A stretch of 64,000 bases of DNA from Cohnella sp. SGD-V74 (GCF_003001675.1 NZ_PVYW01000017.1:62001-126000); one strand, 5' to 3'. Numbered from the stretch's first letter, positions 51,955-61,456 are shown. Notes: generated by a model not told the origin, from the letters alone. Numbers and translations are program-made.

Positions 51955-52719
51955 GCGGGAAACGTTCATGGCCGCCTCGCGAACTTGCGCGGAAATTTCC
52001 GGGAGCCGCTCGGCCTTGAACCGGTGCATCGCCCCGGACAGACTAATCGCCCCGACCGGCCTGCCGTCCGGGTCCAGCACCGCGGCGGCGACACAGCGCG
52101 CGCCTTCGACGATCTCCTCGTCATCCAGCGCGCAGCCCTGCTCGCGGATTCGCTGCAGCTCTTCGGCGAAGCGTTCCGGCGATTGGATCGTATTCGGGGT
52201 GAGCGGCTTTAGGCCGTATCTGCCGGCCAATCTGCGCGCCTCGTCGGCGGGAAGCTTGGCGGCGATCGCCTTGCCGATCGCCGTCGCGTGAAAGGGAGAG
52301 CGCGAGCCGATCGAATCGGTCATCCGCAGCGGATGGGTGCTCTCGATGATCTCCACGTACAGCACCTGGCCGTCCAGCAGCACGCCGAGATTCACCGTGT
52401 CGCCGTACTGCTCGGACAGCTTCTTCATCTCCGGCAGCGCCGCCGCGCGCAGCGAACTGCGTTCCAGCAAATTGCGCGTCAGCATCAACTGCTTGTAGCC
52501 GAGGCAGTACTTGCCGTCCTCGTCGCTGCGGCTGATGAACCCGCGGTTCTCCAGCGTCAGCACGATCCGGTACGTCGACGACTTCGGCTGCTCCAGCAGC
52601 TCGGTCAGCTCGATCAGGCTGAGCGTGCCGTGCTCGGCGAGCAGCTCAAGCAGATCGAGCGCCTTGTCGATCGACTGGATCGTATATCGTTCCGTTTTAT
52701 CCGTGACATCCTGGTTCAA
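51931..52719 (-). CDS. IclR-family transcriptional regulator
   Basis: 262 residues. N-terminal winged HTH (ALDLLELLAEHGTLSLIELTELLEQPKSSTYRIVLTLENRGF) and C-terminal IclR ligand domain (DGQVLYVEIIESTHPLRM, HATAIGKAIAAKLP, GARCVAAAVLDPDGRPVGAISLSG). Starts at a TTG after AAGGGGG. It follows the aminotransferase and MlrC genes on the same strand and probably controls them in response to a small acid. Confidence 0.92.
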   Translation of the reverse strand: MNQDVTDKTERYTIQSIDKALDLLELLAEHGTLSLIELTELLEQPKSSTYRIVLTLENRGFISRSDEDGKYCLGYKQLMLTRNLLERSSLRAAALPEMKKLSEQYGDTVNLGVLLDGQVLYVEIIESTHPLRMTDSIGSRSPFHATAIGKAIAAKLPADEARRLAGRYGLKPLTPNTIQSPERFAEELQRIREQGCALDDEEIVEGARCVAAAVLDPDGRPVGAISLSGAMHRFKAERLPEISAQVREAAMNVSRKLGYAPQ

Positions 52720-52749
52720 GACAATTGCCCCCTTAATGCCCCTGTATCT

Positions 52750-54066
52750 CTATGAATGCAGACCGGCCATAACCCGATCGATGGCGGCCAACGTTGCCCG
52801 CGTCTCGTCTTCTCCATGTACGGCCGAAACATACCACAATCCGCTGGGCCGAATCAAGACCCCTTCCTCCAGCATCCGTTCCGCGAACCTCGCGTATTTG
52901 GCCGCATCCCTTTTGTTGAACGCGTCGAAATCCTCCACTTTCTCTTCCCCGATAAACATCATATGGAAGACCGGACCGGCCTGATTGACCAGACCGGGGA
53001 TTCCGTGCTTCGCGAGAAGCGAGCGGATGCCTTCAACCAACCGGTCGGCCGTCCTCTCCATCCGCCCGTAGGCGCCGCCTCCGTCTTTGGCCAGCTCGCG
53101 CAGCGTGGCGAGGGCTGCCGAAGTCGCTGCGGCGTTGCCGTTCAGCGTACCCAGATGGCCGACCGCGCCGTTCTCGATCAGCGCCATAATGTCCGCCTTG
53201 CCGGCTACGCCGCTGATCGCGATCCCCCCGCCCATCGCCTTGCCGATCGTCACCAGATCCGGCTTGAGGCCGAACTTGCCGTGCGCGCCGCTCAAACCTA
53301 ATCTGAACCCGGTAATGACTTCGTCCAAAATCATGACGATGCCCAGCTCCGCGGTCAGCTCGCGCATTTTCTCCAAATAGCCCGGCTTCGGACGAATGCA
53401 TCCGTTGTTGCACATGATCGGCTCCGAGATGACGGCGGCGATCTCGTCCTTGCGCTCGCGCAGCGTCCGCTCCAGCGCATCGAAGTCGTTCCAGGGAAGA
53501 AGCACGACGTCCTGTAAGCTGAGCTCGCTCTGCCCTCCCGTTCCGGGCGGCACGCCTCCCGCTGCGGCTGCGGCGGCGGCCTGCTTCATATCCGGACTCG
53601 GGAAAGAAGTGAAGATCGCGTCGGACCAGCCGTGGAAGTGACCGTGGAAGCGGACGACCTTCTGCCGCCCGGTATACGCTCGGGAGAGGCGCAGTGCCAG
53701 CATGACCGCTTCCGTGCCGGAGCCGCTCAGCGCCACCCGGTCGGCACACGGGAGCGCTTCGACGAGCAGCTTGGCGAGCTCGATCTCGCCGGTGTGCTGC
53801 AACCCGAACGTCGCGCCGCGCTTAAGCGCCTCGCCTACCCCTTCGGCCAGCGACGGATGGGCATGGCCGAGAATGAGCGGTCCGTACGCCAGCAAATAAT
53901 CGATATACTCGTTGCCGTCCTCGTCCCGGACGCGCGGACCGCTGCCCGATACGGCGAACAAAGGCGTCGGCTTCATCGCCGCCCGAAGAGACGACGCAAC
54001 GCCTCCGGCCAAATAAAGCTTCGACTCGGCAAGCAACTGACGAGACCTATCCGTTTGAATAGACAT
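52750..54066 (-). CDS. class III PLP-dependent aminotransferase (GSA aminomutase-like)
   Basis: 438 residues. The cofactor phosphate motif SGSGTEAVMLALRLSRAYTGR near 113, DEVITGFR with the pyridine-binding Asp near 240, and the Schiff-base Lys in LVTIGKAMGGG near 265. Closest subgroup by motifs is glutamate-1-semialdehyde 2,1-aminomutase, but the context (MlrC, IclR, no hem genes) argues for a catabolic aminotransferase on an amino acid or amine. It overlaps the MlrC gene by 20 bases. Confidence 0.9.
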   Translation of the reverse strand: MSIQTDRSRQLLAESKLYLAGGVASSLRAAMKPTPLFAVSGSGPRVRDEDGNEYIDYLLAYGPLILGHAHPSLAEGVGEALKRGATFGLQHTGEIELAKLLVEALPCADRVALSGSGTEAVMLALRLSRAYTGRQKVVRFHGHFHGWSDAIFTSFPSPDMKQAAAAAAAGGVPPGTGGQSELSLQDVVLLPWNDFDALERTLRERKDEIAAVISEPIMCNNGCIRPKPGYLEKMRELTAELGIVMILDEVITGFRLGLSGAHGKFGLKPDLVTIGKAMGGGIAISGVAGKADIMALIENGAVGHLGTLNGNAAATSAALATLRELAKDGGGAYGRMERTADRLVEGIRSLLAKHGIPGLVNQAGPVFHMMFIGEEKVEDFDAFNKRDAAKYARFAERMLEEGVLIRPSGLWYVSAVHGEDETRATLAAIDRVMAGLHS

Positions 54067-55597
54067 GAACGATTCCTCCCCCTATTTCGTACGCTTCGTT
54101 GTCTGTATCGGCCTTGCCCAAGCTGCCCCCGCTCTTGTTGCCGAAATCCAGCGGATAAATCGGCCTGCGGACGCTGCGGTACTCGAAATGCGCAAGGTTT
54201 GCGCTGCAGCATCCGGGCGAATCGACGTGAATGGCCCTTTTCGCGAATGGGCCGAAAGCGGTCTGCCAAGCGATCGCCGACTTGGCGACAAGGATATGGA
54301 AATCGTCCGGGTGCAGGCCAACGCTGCGAATGTGACCCAAATCCCAGGGCGCGACCCGCTTCTCCGTCAGCACGATCGTCAGCCGCCCGCATTCAAGCAC
54401 AGCGGTGCGGCCCATGTCGGCCTGCTGGCCGGTCATGTAAGGCCCGATGTGGCGATACCTACCGTCGAACAGAAGCCTTACCGTTCCCGCTACCTCCACA
54501 GGACTGCCGTGAAGATCGTCGCTCTTCCCGCCGACCGCGCCTCTGAACGCCGCTCCGACTCCCGCTTCGTACGCGCGGCCGACCGCCTCTTCGTCGCGGA
54601 TGACAATCAGCGCCTTGCGCGGAACGTTCGTCAGCCGCGCCAGCAGATGGGTGGCGTCGCCCGGCGCGCCGCCGCCGACGTTGTCCGAGCCCTCGGCCAG
54701 CACGATCGGTCCCTCCGGCTCGGCCAGCGCCGCCTCAATCGCATCCCGCGGCGGCAGATGACGCAGCGCGAATTCGTCCTTCAGGCGGACGGCCAGTTCG
54801 GCCAATTCCGCCGCGCAGCGCTTCGCCAGTCCGGGATCGCCGTCCGTCGTCACGACGAACGCCATCCCCGCGTCCGGCACATCGCTGTAAGGGAATCCTC
54901 CAGCCACAGTAACGTTCAGCACGCCGGGAGCGCCCTCCAGTTCGAACGCCCTGTCCATCAGCCGCTTCATGGCGCCTTCTTCCGTCATCATCGCCTGCGG
55001 CACGACGAGCATTCCGCTATGCGCATAGGCTCGCACTGGGGAAATCTCTCCGCGAATCCTGCGGACGAGCAGTCCGAACGCCTCCACGGCCCGCTCGTGC
55101 ATATCGATGTGCGGATACGTGTCGTAACCGACGATCATGTCGGCCAGGCGCGCCATCTCCGGACTGATGTTGCCGTGCAGATCGATCGTCATGGCAATCG
55201 GATAATCGTCGCCAAGCCTTGCCCTCAGCCTTGCCAGACACTCGCCCTCGAAATCCGCGTACTGCTCCGACGCCATCGCCCCGTGCATAATCAGCACAAG
55301 CCCATCCGCGCCGGGATCGATCGAAGCCGCGACGTCCCCGATCAGCGCCTCGGCCGCCGCCGACTCGACCATCCCGCTCGGCGTAGCCGCCGTATACAGC
55401 CCGGGCGCAAGCGTCGCCCCGTGCTCCCGGGCCGCGTCGATGACGCCGCCCATCGAGGTGCGCGTCCCCCCGTACCGCAGACGGAACGCCTCCTCGCCAA
55501 CGACTCGTTCGCCCGCAAAATTCGCGAGTCCCGTCCGTCCTGGGGCGAACGTATTCGTTTCATGATAAATCCCCGCCACGGCAATCCGCAGAGCCAT
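54047..55597 (-). CDS. M81-family MlrC-like metalloprotein
   Basis: 516 residues from the ATG at 55597. MlrC motifs: RIAVAGIYHETNTFAP at the start, IMHGAMASEQYADFEGECL, MTIDLHGNISPEM and IVGYDTYPHIDMHERA hold the zinc-ligand Asp/His residues; VLAEGSDNVGGGAPGDATHLL opens the C-terminal domain. MlrC itself hydrolyses linear microcystin products, but most homologues lie in amino-acid catabolic operons and their substrates are unknown. Coupled to a class III aminotransferase, it may hydrolyse an amide or cyclic intermediate. Confidence 0.87.
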   Translation of the reverse strand: MALRIAVAGIYHETNTFAPGRTGLANFAGERVVGEEAFRLRYGGTRTSMGGVIDAAREHGATLAPGLYTAATPSGMVESAAAEALIGDVAASIDPGADGLVLIMHGAMASEQYADFEGECLARLRARLGDDYPIAMTIDLHGNISPEMARLADMIVGYDTYPHIDMHERAVEAFGLLVRRIRGEISPVRAYAHSGMLVVPQAMMTEEGAMKRLMDRAFELEGAPGVLNVTVAGGFPYSDVPDAGMAFVVTTDGDPGLAKRCAAELAELAVRLKDEFALRHLPPRDAIEAALAEPEGPIVLAEGSDNVGGGAPGDATHLLARLTNVPRKALIVIRDEEAVGRAYEAGVGAAFRGAVGGKSDDLHGSPVEVAGTVRLLFDGRYRHIGPYMTGQQADMGRTAVLECGRLTIVLTEKRVAPWDLGHIRSVGLHPDDFHILVAKSAIAWQTAFGPFAKRAIHVDSPGCCSANLAHFEYRSVRRPIYPLDFGNKSGGSLGKADTDNEAYEIGGGIVHVYSNG

Positions 55598-55790
55598 TTC
55601 TCCCCACTCCCCGGCCACATTCATGTCTCCCACTTGGTTTTATTCATTAAAACCAATGTTTCATTATAGTGAACATATCATAGCCTCCATCCGCTTGTAA
55701 ATGCTCATTTAACAAAAAAGCGGTCGACCATTGGAGAGTATCTACTCGCCGTGGACGCGGCCTATCCGATGTTTAATCTCCCATGGATAG

Positions 55791-55823
55791 AAAAACGCTC
55801 CGCAAGTCGAGCTTACGGAGCGA
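55791..55823 (-). terminator. intrinsic terminator after the SGNH hydrolase gene
   Basis: Minus-strand CGCTCCG and CGGAGCG pair around a 13-base loop that contains the stop codon, followed by TTTTT. Confidence 0.75.
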
Positions 55824-56925
55824 TCGATTCGTCAAGTATTCGATTAAGCGCGGGCTGAAGACGGTCCGCAATCGTCTGGAACCCGAGGTCGGTCGGATGG
55901 ACGCCGTCGACCGTATAATCGGCCTCCCGCTCTCCCAGCAGCTCCTCGCCGTCCTGAAAGTAAATCCGGTCGTCACCTTGCGCGCGCAGCAGCCGCACCG
56001 TCTCCGACGCGAACGCTCTAAGCTCCATCCTCTCGCGAAAATGCTCCGGCTTCTCGCCCTCGAACCCGTAGCGGATTTTGGATACGACCAGCACGGGAAC
56101 CCGCGCATGCCGCTCTCGATAAATCCGGATAAACTCGGGAAGCGCAGCCTTGTACTCCGCAATAGAAACGTTGGCCTCGTAATCGAGCACGAGCAGCCCC
56201 GGGTTGTCGATCTCGGCGATCAGACGGGCAAGCTCCGACTCCCCTTTGCCGTTGCCGGAAAAACCGAGATTAATGAACTCGTACGGAAGCCTGCGGCTCA
56301 AAATGTTCGGATAAGCCATGCCCGGCCTGGAGGCGCAGCCTCCCTGGGTAATCGAGGTGCCATAGCAGATGATCCGCTTGTTCAACCGATAGGCGGAAGG
56401 GACGATCGCTTCCGCATCGGGATCGAGGCCGATCCAAACCTCTTCCACGCCTTGGTAGAGAGGAAAATGAATCGCCACGCTGCGCATCCGCCGATCAAGC
56501 CCTTCGTAAAGAATGCTCTCATACTCCCTCTGCGACGGGTCGAAAGAGGCGACGGAAATGAACGTCCGGCTTCCGAACTCTCCTGTATAGCAGTCGAAGC
56601 CGTTCTGGCCGGTCGCCGGCATATGGTACATATTGGCCGGTCCGGCAAGCCGGGTGCGGATGGAGAGCCGGGTCGAGTCCGTCCGGAAATGGATTTGGCC
56701 GCCGGCCGTGCAGTCCGCCAGCAGATCGACCGCCTCGCGAAGCGGCAGCCGGGAGTCGCCGGGCAACCGACGATACCTTCTCTCCTCCCCGAACCATGCA
56801 AATCCGGTCACCTCGAACGGTTGCTGCAGTGGAGACAACCAGCGCAATCGATCCGAACTTTGCTCCTTCAGGCTCATGTTGGGGTCCAGCCGAATCGCGT
56901 CGATCGGATGATCGGGCACGCCCAT
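55813..56925 (-). CDS. SGNH/GDSL-type hydrolase
   Basis: 370 residues without signal peptide. A beta-rich N-terminal domain of about 180 residues precedes the catalytic domain. Block I is CYGTSITQGG (catalytic Ser), block II is NLGFSGNGKGE (Gly/Asn of the oxyanion hole), and block V is VDGVHPTDLGF (Asp and His). The two-domain form is typical of GDSL_3 family esterases, many acting on acetylated sugars. It follows the FMN reductase gene by 21 bases. Confidence 0.87.
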   Translation of the reverse strand: MGVPDHPIDAIRLDPNMSLKEQSSDRLRWLSPLQQPFEVTGFAWFGEERRYRRLPGDSRLPLREAVDLLADCTAGGQIHFRTDSTRLSIRTRLAGPANMYHMPATGQNGFDCYTGEFGSRTFISVASFDPSQREYESILYEGLDRRMRSVAIHFPLYQGVEEVWIGLDPDAEAIVPSAYRLNKRIICYGTSITQGGCASRPGMAYPNILSRRLPYEFINLGFSGNGKGESELARLIAEIDNPGLLVLDYEANVSIAEYKAALPEFIRIYRERHARVPVLVVSKIRYGFEGEKPEHFRERMELRAFASETVRLLRAQGDDRIYFQDGEELLGEREADYTVDGVHPTDLGFQTIADRLQPALNRILDESIAP

Positions 56926-56946
56926 CCGTGATCACCTGCTCCATGT

Positions 56947-57501
56947 TTATTTTTGCGGAACGCGAGCAGCCGGCCGAAGCTTGGACGTCAAGTCCGTAAG
57001 CGCGTCGATAACGCGGACAACCCGCTGCCTTACTCCGGCATCCGTCGGAGAGCCGTCGGCTCCGAACTGCCGCGCGCTTCCGCCGAGGGACAGCCATTCG
57101 GGACTGTTGATGCCGTGCAGGTTGCGAACGATCGCTTGCAGCTGCGTCAGCGAGCTGACGCCGACCGCCCCGCCGGACGAGCTGACGGACAGCACCGCCT
57201 TGCCCCCGACTTCGTTCGAACCTAAATAATCAAGCGCGTTCTTGAGCACGCCGGAGATCGATCCGTGGTACTCCGGGGTCCCCAGAACGATGGCGTCCGC
57301 TTCCGCCACGGCGCGGATCATGAAGGATGCGCGCTCGTCCGGCGTCTCGTCGTCCGGGCAATAGAGCGGCACCGGTTTGTCGTAAAGGTCCACGAACGTC
57401 GTTTCGACGTTTTTGCTTCTGAACACGTCCTCCATATGTTTCAACAAGAGCGTGCTCGTCGCGTTTTTTCTGTTGCTTCCTGCGATCAGTACGATTTTCA
57501 T
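56947..57501 (-). CDS. NADPH-dependent FMN reductase family protein
   Basis: 184 residues, flavodoxin-like fold. FMN phosphate loop IAGSNRKNATSTLLLKHM at 6-23 and the ring-contact motif LGTPEYHGSISGVLKNALDYL near 78. Family members reduce FMN, azo dyes or quinones. It might supply reduced FMN to a monooxygenase, but none is adjacent. A palindrome lies 109 bases upstream of its ATG. Confidence 0.9.
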   Translation of the reverse strand: MKIVLIAGSNRKNATSTLLLKHMEDVFRSKNVETTFVDLYDKPVPLYCPDDETPDERASFMIRAVAEADAIVLGTPEYHGSISGVLKNALDYLGSNEVGGKAVLSVSSSGGAVGVSSLTQLQAIVRNLHGINSPEWLSLGGSARQFGADGSPTDAGVRQRVVRVIDALTDLTSKLRPAARVPQK

Positions 57502-57609
57502 CCTGCATCCATCCTTATTCTGCGATTTGGAAGTTCTTGCTTACAGATTACCATTCGCAAGAGCGTCGCAAATCGGCTGATCGTAGCTTGGCGCGTCCTT
57601 AATCCGTCG

Positions 57610-57625
57610 TACGACTTTAGTCGTA
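57610..57625. promoter_or_regulatory. palindromic operator candidate TACGACT-TT-AGTCGTA
   Basis: Perfect seven-base arms around TT in the gap between the NarL-type regulator gene and the FMN reductase gene. The shape suits a dimeric NarL/LiaR-class regulator. No gene lies in the 154-base gap. Confidence 0.5.
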
Positions 57626-57655
57626 GATTCGTCGATTAGATCGGGTCAGATCAGA

Positions 57656-58303
57656 TCATGCCAAGCCGTTCTTGACGGCGAACAGCGCAGCCTGGGTGCG
57701 GTCGGCCAGCCCCAGCTTGGACAAGATGTTGCTGACGTGCGTCTTGACCGTTTTCTCGGAAATGCCGCAAGCGGCGGCGATCTCCTTGTTGGACTGCCCC
57801 TGGGCGATCAAGCCCAGCACCTCCGCCTCCCGCTCGGTCAGCTTGTCGGGCATGGCAGCCGAAGGAGAAGCCGGCGCGGCGACATGGGACATCAACTGGA
57901 CGGCCGCGTTCGGATCCAACTGCGGCACTCCTTGGGCCGCTTGGCGAATCGCCTCGGCGATCCGCTCGGGGTCCGTGTCCTTCAGCAAATATCCGTTTGC
58001 CCCCGCCCGGATGGCGGATACGACGTAATCCTTCTCGGAGAACGTCGTGAGCACCAGTACGGTCATCCCCGGATGCTCGCCGCGGATTTGCTCCGTCGCT
58101 TCGATTCCGTTCATGACGGGCATGATCAGATCCATCAGCACGACGTCGGGATTCAGTTCCCGCGCCAAAGCTATCGCTTCCCGGCCGTTGGCGGCCTCCC
58201 CCACAACCTCCAGATCGGGCTGCAAATTCAGAAAATATTTCAGCCCTTGGCGCACGATCGCATGATCGTCCGCCAAAAGCACGCGCCGCTTGGAGCCGGA
58301 CAT
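57656..58303 (-). CDS. NarL/LuxR-type response regulator
   Basis: 215 residues. Receiver domain with ADDH at 11-14, phosphoacceptor Asp58 in VVLMDLIMP and Lys in LLKDTDP. C-terminal LuxR HTH (LTEREAEVLGLIAQGQSNKEIAAACGISEKTVKTHVSNIL). It starts 25 bases after the GAF kinase stop, so both come from one message. It may act on the FMN reductase-SGNH operon immediately downstream through the palindrome there. Confidence 0.93.
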   Translation of the reverse strand: MSGSKRRVLLADDHAIVRQGLKYFLNLQPDLEVVGEAANGREAIALARELNPDVVLMDLIMPVMNGIEATEQIRGEHPGMTVLVLTTFSEKDYVVSAIRAGANGYLLKDTDPERIAEAIRQAAQGVPQLDPNAAVQLMSHVAAPASPSAAMPDKLTEREAEVLGLIAQGQSNKEIAAACGISEKTVKTHVSNILSKLGLADRTQAALFAVKNGLA

Positions 58304-58328
58304 CGCGCTTGCCCCCCTTTCTTCTTCA

Positions 58329-59939
58329 TTATATGGGAAGCCTGACGATTACCTTCGTCCCTTGACCGGGTCTGCTCTTGATCGTCACCGTTCCTCCCAC
58401 GGACTCCGCTCTTTCCTTCATGGTCAGCATGCCGTATTTCAACGGGCTTGTCGACTCGCCCGCTTCCATTCCCGGGCCGTCGTCCGAAATCGTCATGCAC
58501 GCTTCCCATTCGTTGTTGGACAGCTCGATCGAAGCCGCGGACGTGCCGGAATGCTTGCTCACATTGTTCAGCGCCTCCTGTCCGATGCGCCAGAATACGT
58601 TCTGCAATCGTTCCGGCAGCTCCTGGAACTCTCCGCAGCGATAAGACACGCGCAGTCCGATCTGTTCGCCGTACCGCTGCAAACCGGTGAGGAGACCCTC
58701 CTCGATCCCCGCCGGTCTGAGCTGACGGATCATTGACCGCATCTCTCCGATCGCCGATTGCGACAATCGTTGAATCTGCTCCAAAGCCTCCCGCGTCCCT
58801 TCGGAAGCGTCGGGAAGCGCTTGAGTCAACCCGCGGGCATTCAAGCTTAAAGAGAACAGCATCTGGGAGACCGAATCGTGAAGGTCCCTGGCGATGCGGT
58901 TGCGCTCTTCCCAGCGGGTCAGCTCACGGCTCTTCTCGTTCAGCCACATCGTCTCCAGCGTGAGCGCGATGTGCGCGGCCAGCGCCTCCAGCGCCCCCGC
59001 GTCGATCTCGTCGAATGCGTCGTATTCCGGACTGCCGGACGCCAGAACTCCCCATACCCTGCTTTTCAGCAAAATGGGCACCGCCGCTCCGCTTCGCCAT
59101 TTTCCCCCGAACCGTCTGCCGGATTGCGACATATCGCCCCACATCATCGGCCGATGATGGTCGAGCACGCCCCGGATCGCTTCCTCGGGTACGACTTCCG
59201 GTCTTCCTTTATCCTCTCCGACTGCCCCTTCGCCCGCGTATACCGCGCCGCGCTTAAGGACGGAAGCTTCGTCGATATACAAAACAAGACCAGGCCACCC
59301 CATCCGCTCGCCGGACAACCGGATCATTTCCTCGATCGAGTCCTCCGCCGGCTGCATCGCCGCGAACTTCCGGGAGACCTCCCCCAGCCTGGTGAACAGA
59401 TCCGCCCTTTTCCGCTCCTTGCCGAACAGGCGAATCCGGTGCAAAGCCGTCCCGATCTGATAAGCGATCCCCTGCAGCAGCTCAAGCTCCTCGTCAGTAA
59501 AACGGACCTTGCCGGGCGAAGCGACGTTGAGAATGCCGAACAGCTCTTCGCCGCTTCTTAACGGAATGGAAGCGTGATGGGTGATGCCGGCGGTATCCCC
59601 GCGGCGCAGGCGGATCGAGTCCTCGATTCGCTTGCAATTAAGTATGTTCACGGCCTGCCTCAGGCGCCCGTCGCGAAACTTTTCCACGCACCAGCAGGTT
59701 CCGCTTCTCATCGGTTTCCGGTCCTGAACGAGCAGCGCCGGAGGCAGATTGGCGTCCGCCGCGAACCGGTAGCGCCTCGCTTCCGGCTTCATCAGGAAAA
59801 TCCAGCCCGTCTCCAGCCCCGTCAATTCCAGCAGCTTTCTCAACACGATGTCCAGCATAGGTTCCATCTCGTACGCGCCGTTAATCGTCTCCGCGATTCC
59901 TCTCAGCAGCTCAAGCCTCCGAATCGGAGTATGCTCCAC
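58329..59939 (-). CDS. cytoplasmic GAF-domain sensor histidine kinase (HisKA_3)
   Basis: 536 residues with no membrane segment. Two GAF-like domains span about 15-170 and 190-335. The dimerisation domain has the phosphorylatable His in ERNRIARDLHDSVSQML, and the ATPase domain ends with SDDGPGM and GMLTMKERAESVGG. Cysteines in the first GAF (SGTCWCVEKF, NILNCKRIE) could hold a heme, metal or Fe-S ligand, hinting at redox or gas sensing. Start is a GTG eight bases after AGGAGAG. Partner of the NarL-type regulator. Confidence 0.91.
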   Translation of the reverse strand: MEHTPIRRLELLRGIAETINGAYEMEPMLDIVLRKLLELTGLETGWIFLMKPEARRYRFAADANLPPALLVQDRKPMRSGTCWCVEKFRDGRLRQAVNILNCKRIEDSIRLRRGDTAGITHHASIPLRSGEELFGILNVASPGKVRFTDEELELLQGIAYQIGTALHRIRLFGKERKRADLFTRLGEVSRKFAAMQPAEDSIEEMIRLSGERMGWPGLVLYIDEASVLKRGAVYAGEGAVGEDKGRPEVVPEEAIRGVLDHHRPMMWGDMSQSGRRFGGKWRSGAAVPILLKSRVWGVLASGSPEYDAFDEIDAGALEALAAHIALTLETMWLNEKSRELTRWEERNRIARDLHDSVSQMLFSLSLNARGLTQALPDASEGTREALEQIQRLSQSAIGEMRSMIRQLRPAGIEEGLLTGLQRYGEQIGLRVSYRCGEFQELPERLQNVFWRIGQEALNNVSKHSGTSAASIELSNNEWEACMTISDDGPGMEAGESTSPLKYGMLTMKERAESVGGTVTIKSRPGQGTKVIVRLPI

Positions 59940-60010
59940 ATCGATCTCTCCTAGATTAAGACTACTTGCAGTATTCGCGAAAAGAGCGGGTTAATCCTCC
60001 CGGACATGCG

Positions 60011-60043
60011 AAAACGCCTCCCCGGACAAGTCCGGGAAGGCGC
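60011..60043 (-). terminator. intrinsic terminator of the mannan binding-protein gene
   Basis: Minus-strand GCGCCTTCCCGGAC and GTCCGGGGAGGCGT pair around TT, then TTT. It lies 21 bases after the stop. Confidence 0.85.
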
Positions 60044-60064
60044 GAAACCGTTAGCGGCAAACGT

Positions 60065-61387
60065 TCAATAACCGAGCGCTTTGCGGGCTGCCGCCCATTT
60101 TTTGTTCAGCGCGTCGTAGGCGGCTTGCAAGTCTTTGGCGACGATCAGCTCTTGAATATACTTGCCTCCGAAGAAGTCGATCTCCGCTTTGTTGGCGATT
60201 TCGTTGAATTTCGGATCTCCGGCGACCTCCTCGAGGAAATTCGGATTGTGCGATTTGAATTCGGCCAGCTGCGGCACTTCCGGAACCGCGTTTTTGTCGA
60301 CGGGCATGAAGCCGTTGGAGCCGACGTAGCCGGATTCCTTCACGAAAAACTCGATGTATTTGAATGCGAGCTCCTTGTTTTTGCTGTTTTTGCTGACTCC
60401 GATAAAATAGTCCGGACCGAGCGGCGCGTTAAGCTTGCCGCTGTTGTCGTACGGGAAAGGGAAGAAGCCGATGTCCTCGGACGCCGCTCCCGCTCCGATG
60501 ACTTGCGGGATCGCCCAGTTGCCGAGGAAGTACATCGCGGCTTTGCCGGACGCCACCTCGCCTTTGGACATCTCCCAATTGTTCGTCGCGAGGTCTTTTT
60601 CCACCCAGCCTTCCTGCACGAACTTGCGCGCGATGTTCATCAATTGTCCCCAAGGACCGTCGATCGCGAACACTTCGTCTTTCGTCACGAACTGATCGAA
60701 GTAGAGCATGTCGCCGGCCACATATTTGACCGAGCCTTCCGCCCAGCTGCCGATCGGCCATTGCGCCCCGTAGTTCATGTACAGCGGGATGATGCCAGCG
60801 TCTTCGAGCTTCTGCGCCGCCGCGTAGAACTCGTCGAGTGTTGTCGGCGCTTTGTCGACGCCGGCTTGCGCGAACGCCGTTTTGTTATAGATGATACCCT
60901 GCGTGTTGACGCCTGTCGCAAGACCGTACCGCTTGCCTTCGTGCGCCTTCAAGTCCGCGAAATACATATCCTGCGTCAGTTCGTCCGGCAGCGGCTCGTA
61001 GTAGTTGGCCAATTCGCTGTTCGGCAGCGAGGCGTCGAGCATGTTCACGTCCCCGGCTTCTCCCGTCGTCAGGCGCACCTTGATGTCCTGCGCGTAGTTC
61101 GTCATCGCCTCGTATTCGATTTCCGCTTTCGGATACTTTTCCTTGAACTTCTCGGCGTACCGATCGAGCGTTCCGTCATTCAGCAAGTCGGTGCGATGGG
61201 TCAGCACTTTGAGTTTGCCGCCCAGCTCCTCCGCCGCTTGGCTCGGGCTGGCTTCGGCGCTCTTGCTCGGACTGGCGCTCGGAGAAGCCTGCGTCTCCGA
61301 ATTGCCGCTTCCGCCGCCGCACGCGGCAAGAAGACCGGCTGCCAGAACGAACGTCAACCCCGTCGGGATCGCTTTTTTCATCTTCAT
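60065..61387 (-). CDS. sugar ABC transporter substrate-binding lipoprotein (CUT1 type)
   Basis: 440 residues. Signal peptide with lipobox LLAAC (Cys near 23) and a Ser/Ala/Pro linker. The mature fold is the MalE/UgpB kind (LKVLTHRTDLLNDGTLDRYAEKFKEKYP, AAMYFLGNWAIPQ), smaller than the LplA-type proteins elsewhere in the window. No permease gene lies in the visible part. Neighbouring GH130 and epimerase genes suggest manno-oligosaccharides. The ATG at 61387 was chosen over a GTG 18 bases upstream. Confidence 0.9.
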   Translation of the reverse strand: MKMKKAIPTGLTFVLAAGLLAACGGGSGNSETQASPSASPSKSAEASPSQAAEELGGKLKVLTHRTDLLNDGTLDRYAEKFKEKYPKAEIEYEAMTNYAQDIKVRLTTGEAGDVNMLDASLPNSELANYYEPLPDELTQDMYFADLKAHEGKRYGLATGVNTQGIIYNKTAFAQAGVDKAPTTLDEFYAAAQKLEDAGIIPLYMNYGAQWPIGSWAEGSVKYVAGDMLYFDQFVTKDEVFAIDGPWGQLMNIARKFVQEGWVEKDLATNNWEMSKGEVASGKAAMYFLGNWAIPQVIGAGAASEDIGFFPFPYDNSGKLNAPLGPDYFIGVSKNSKNKELAFKYIEFFVKESGYVGSNGFMPVDKNAVPEVPQLAEFKSHNPNFLEEVAGDPKFNEIANKAEIDFFGGKYIQELIVAKDLQAAYDALNKKWAAARKALGY

Positions 61388-61456
61388 CTTTCGTTCTACC
61401 CCCACTCGAAATGGTTTTGCGGCGGTCCGGTCCGGCTAAGGTCGTCCGGTCCGCGG

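Noticed and set aside
52750-54066. Heme biosynthesis gene hemL
   Set aside because: Motifs are close, but there are no other hem genes and the gene is coupled to an MlrC homologue.
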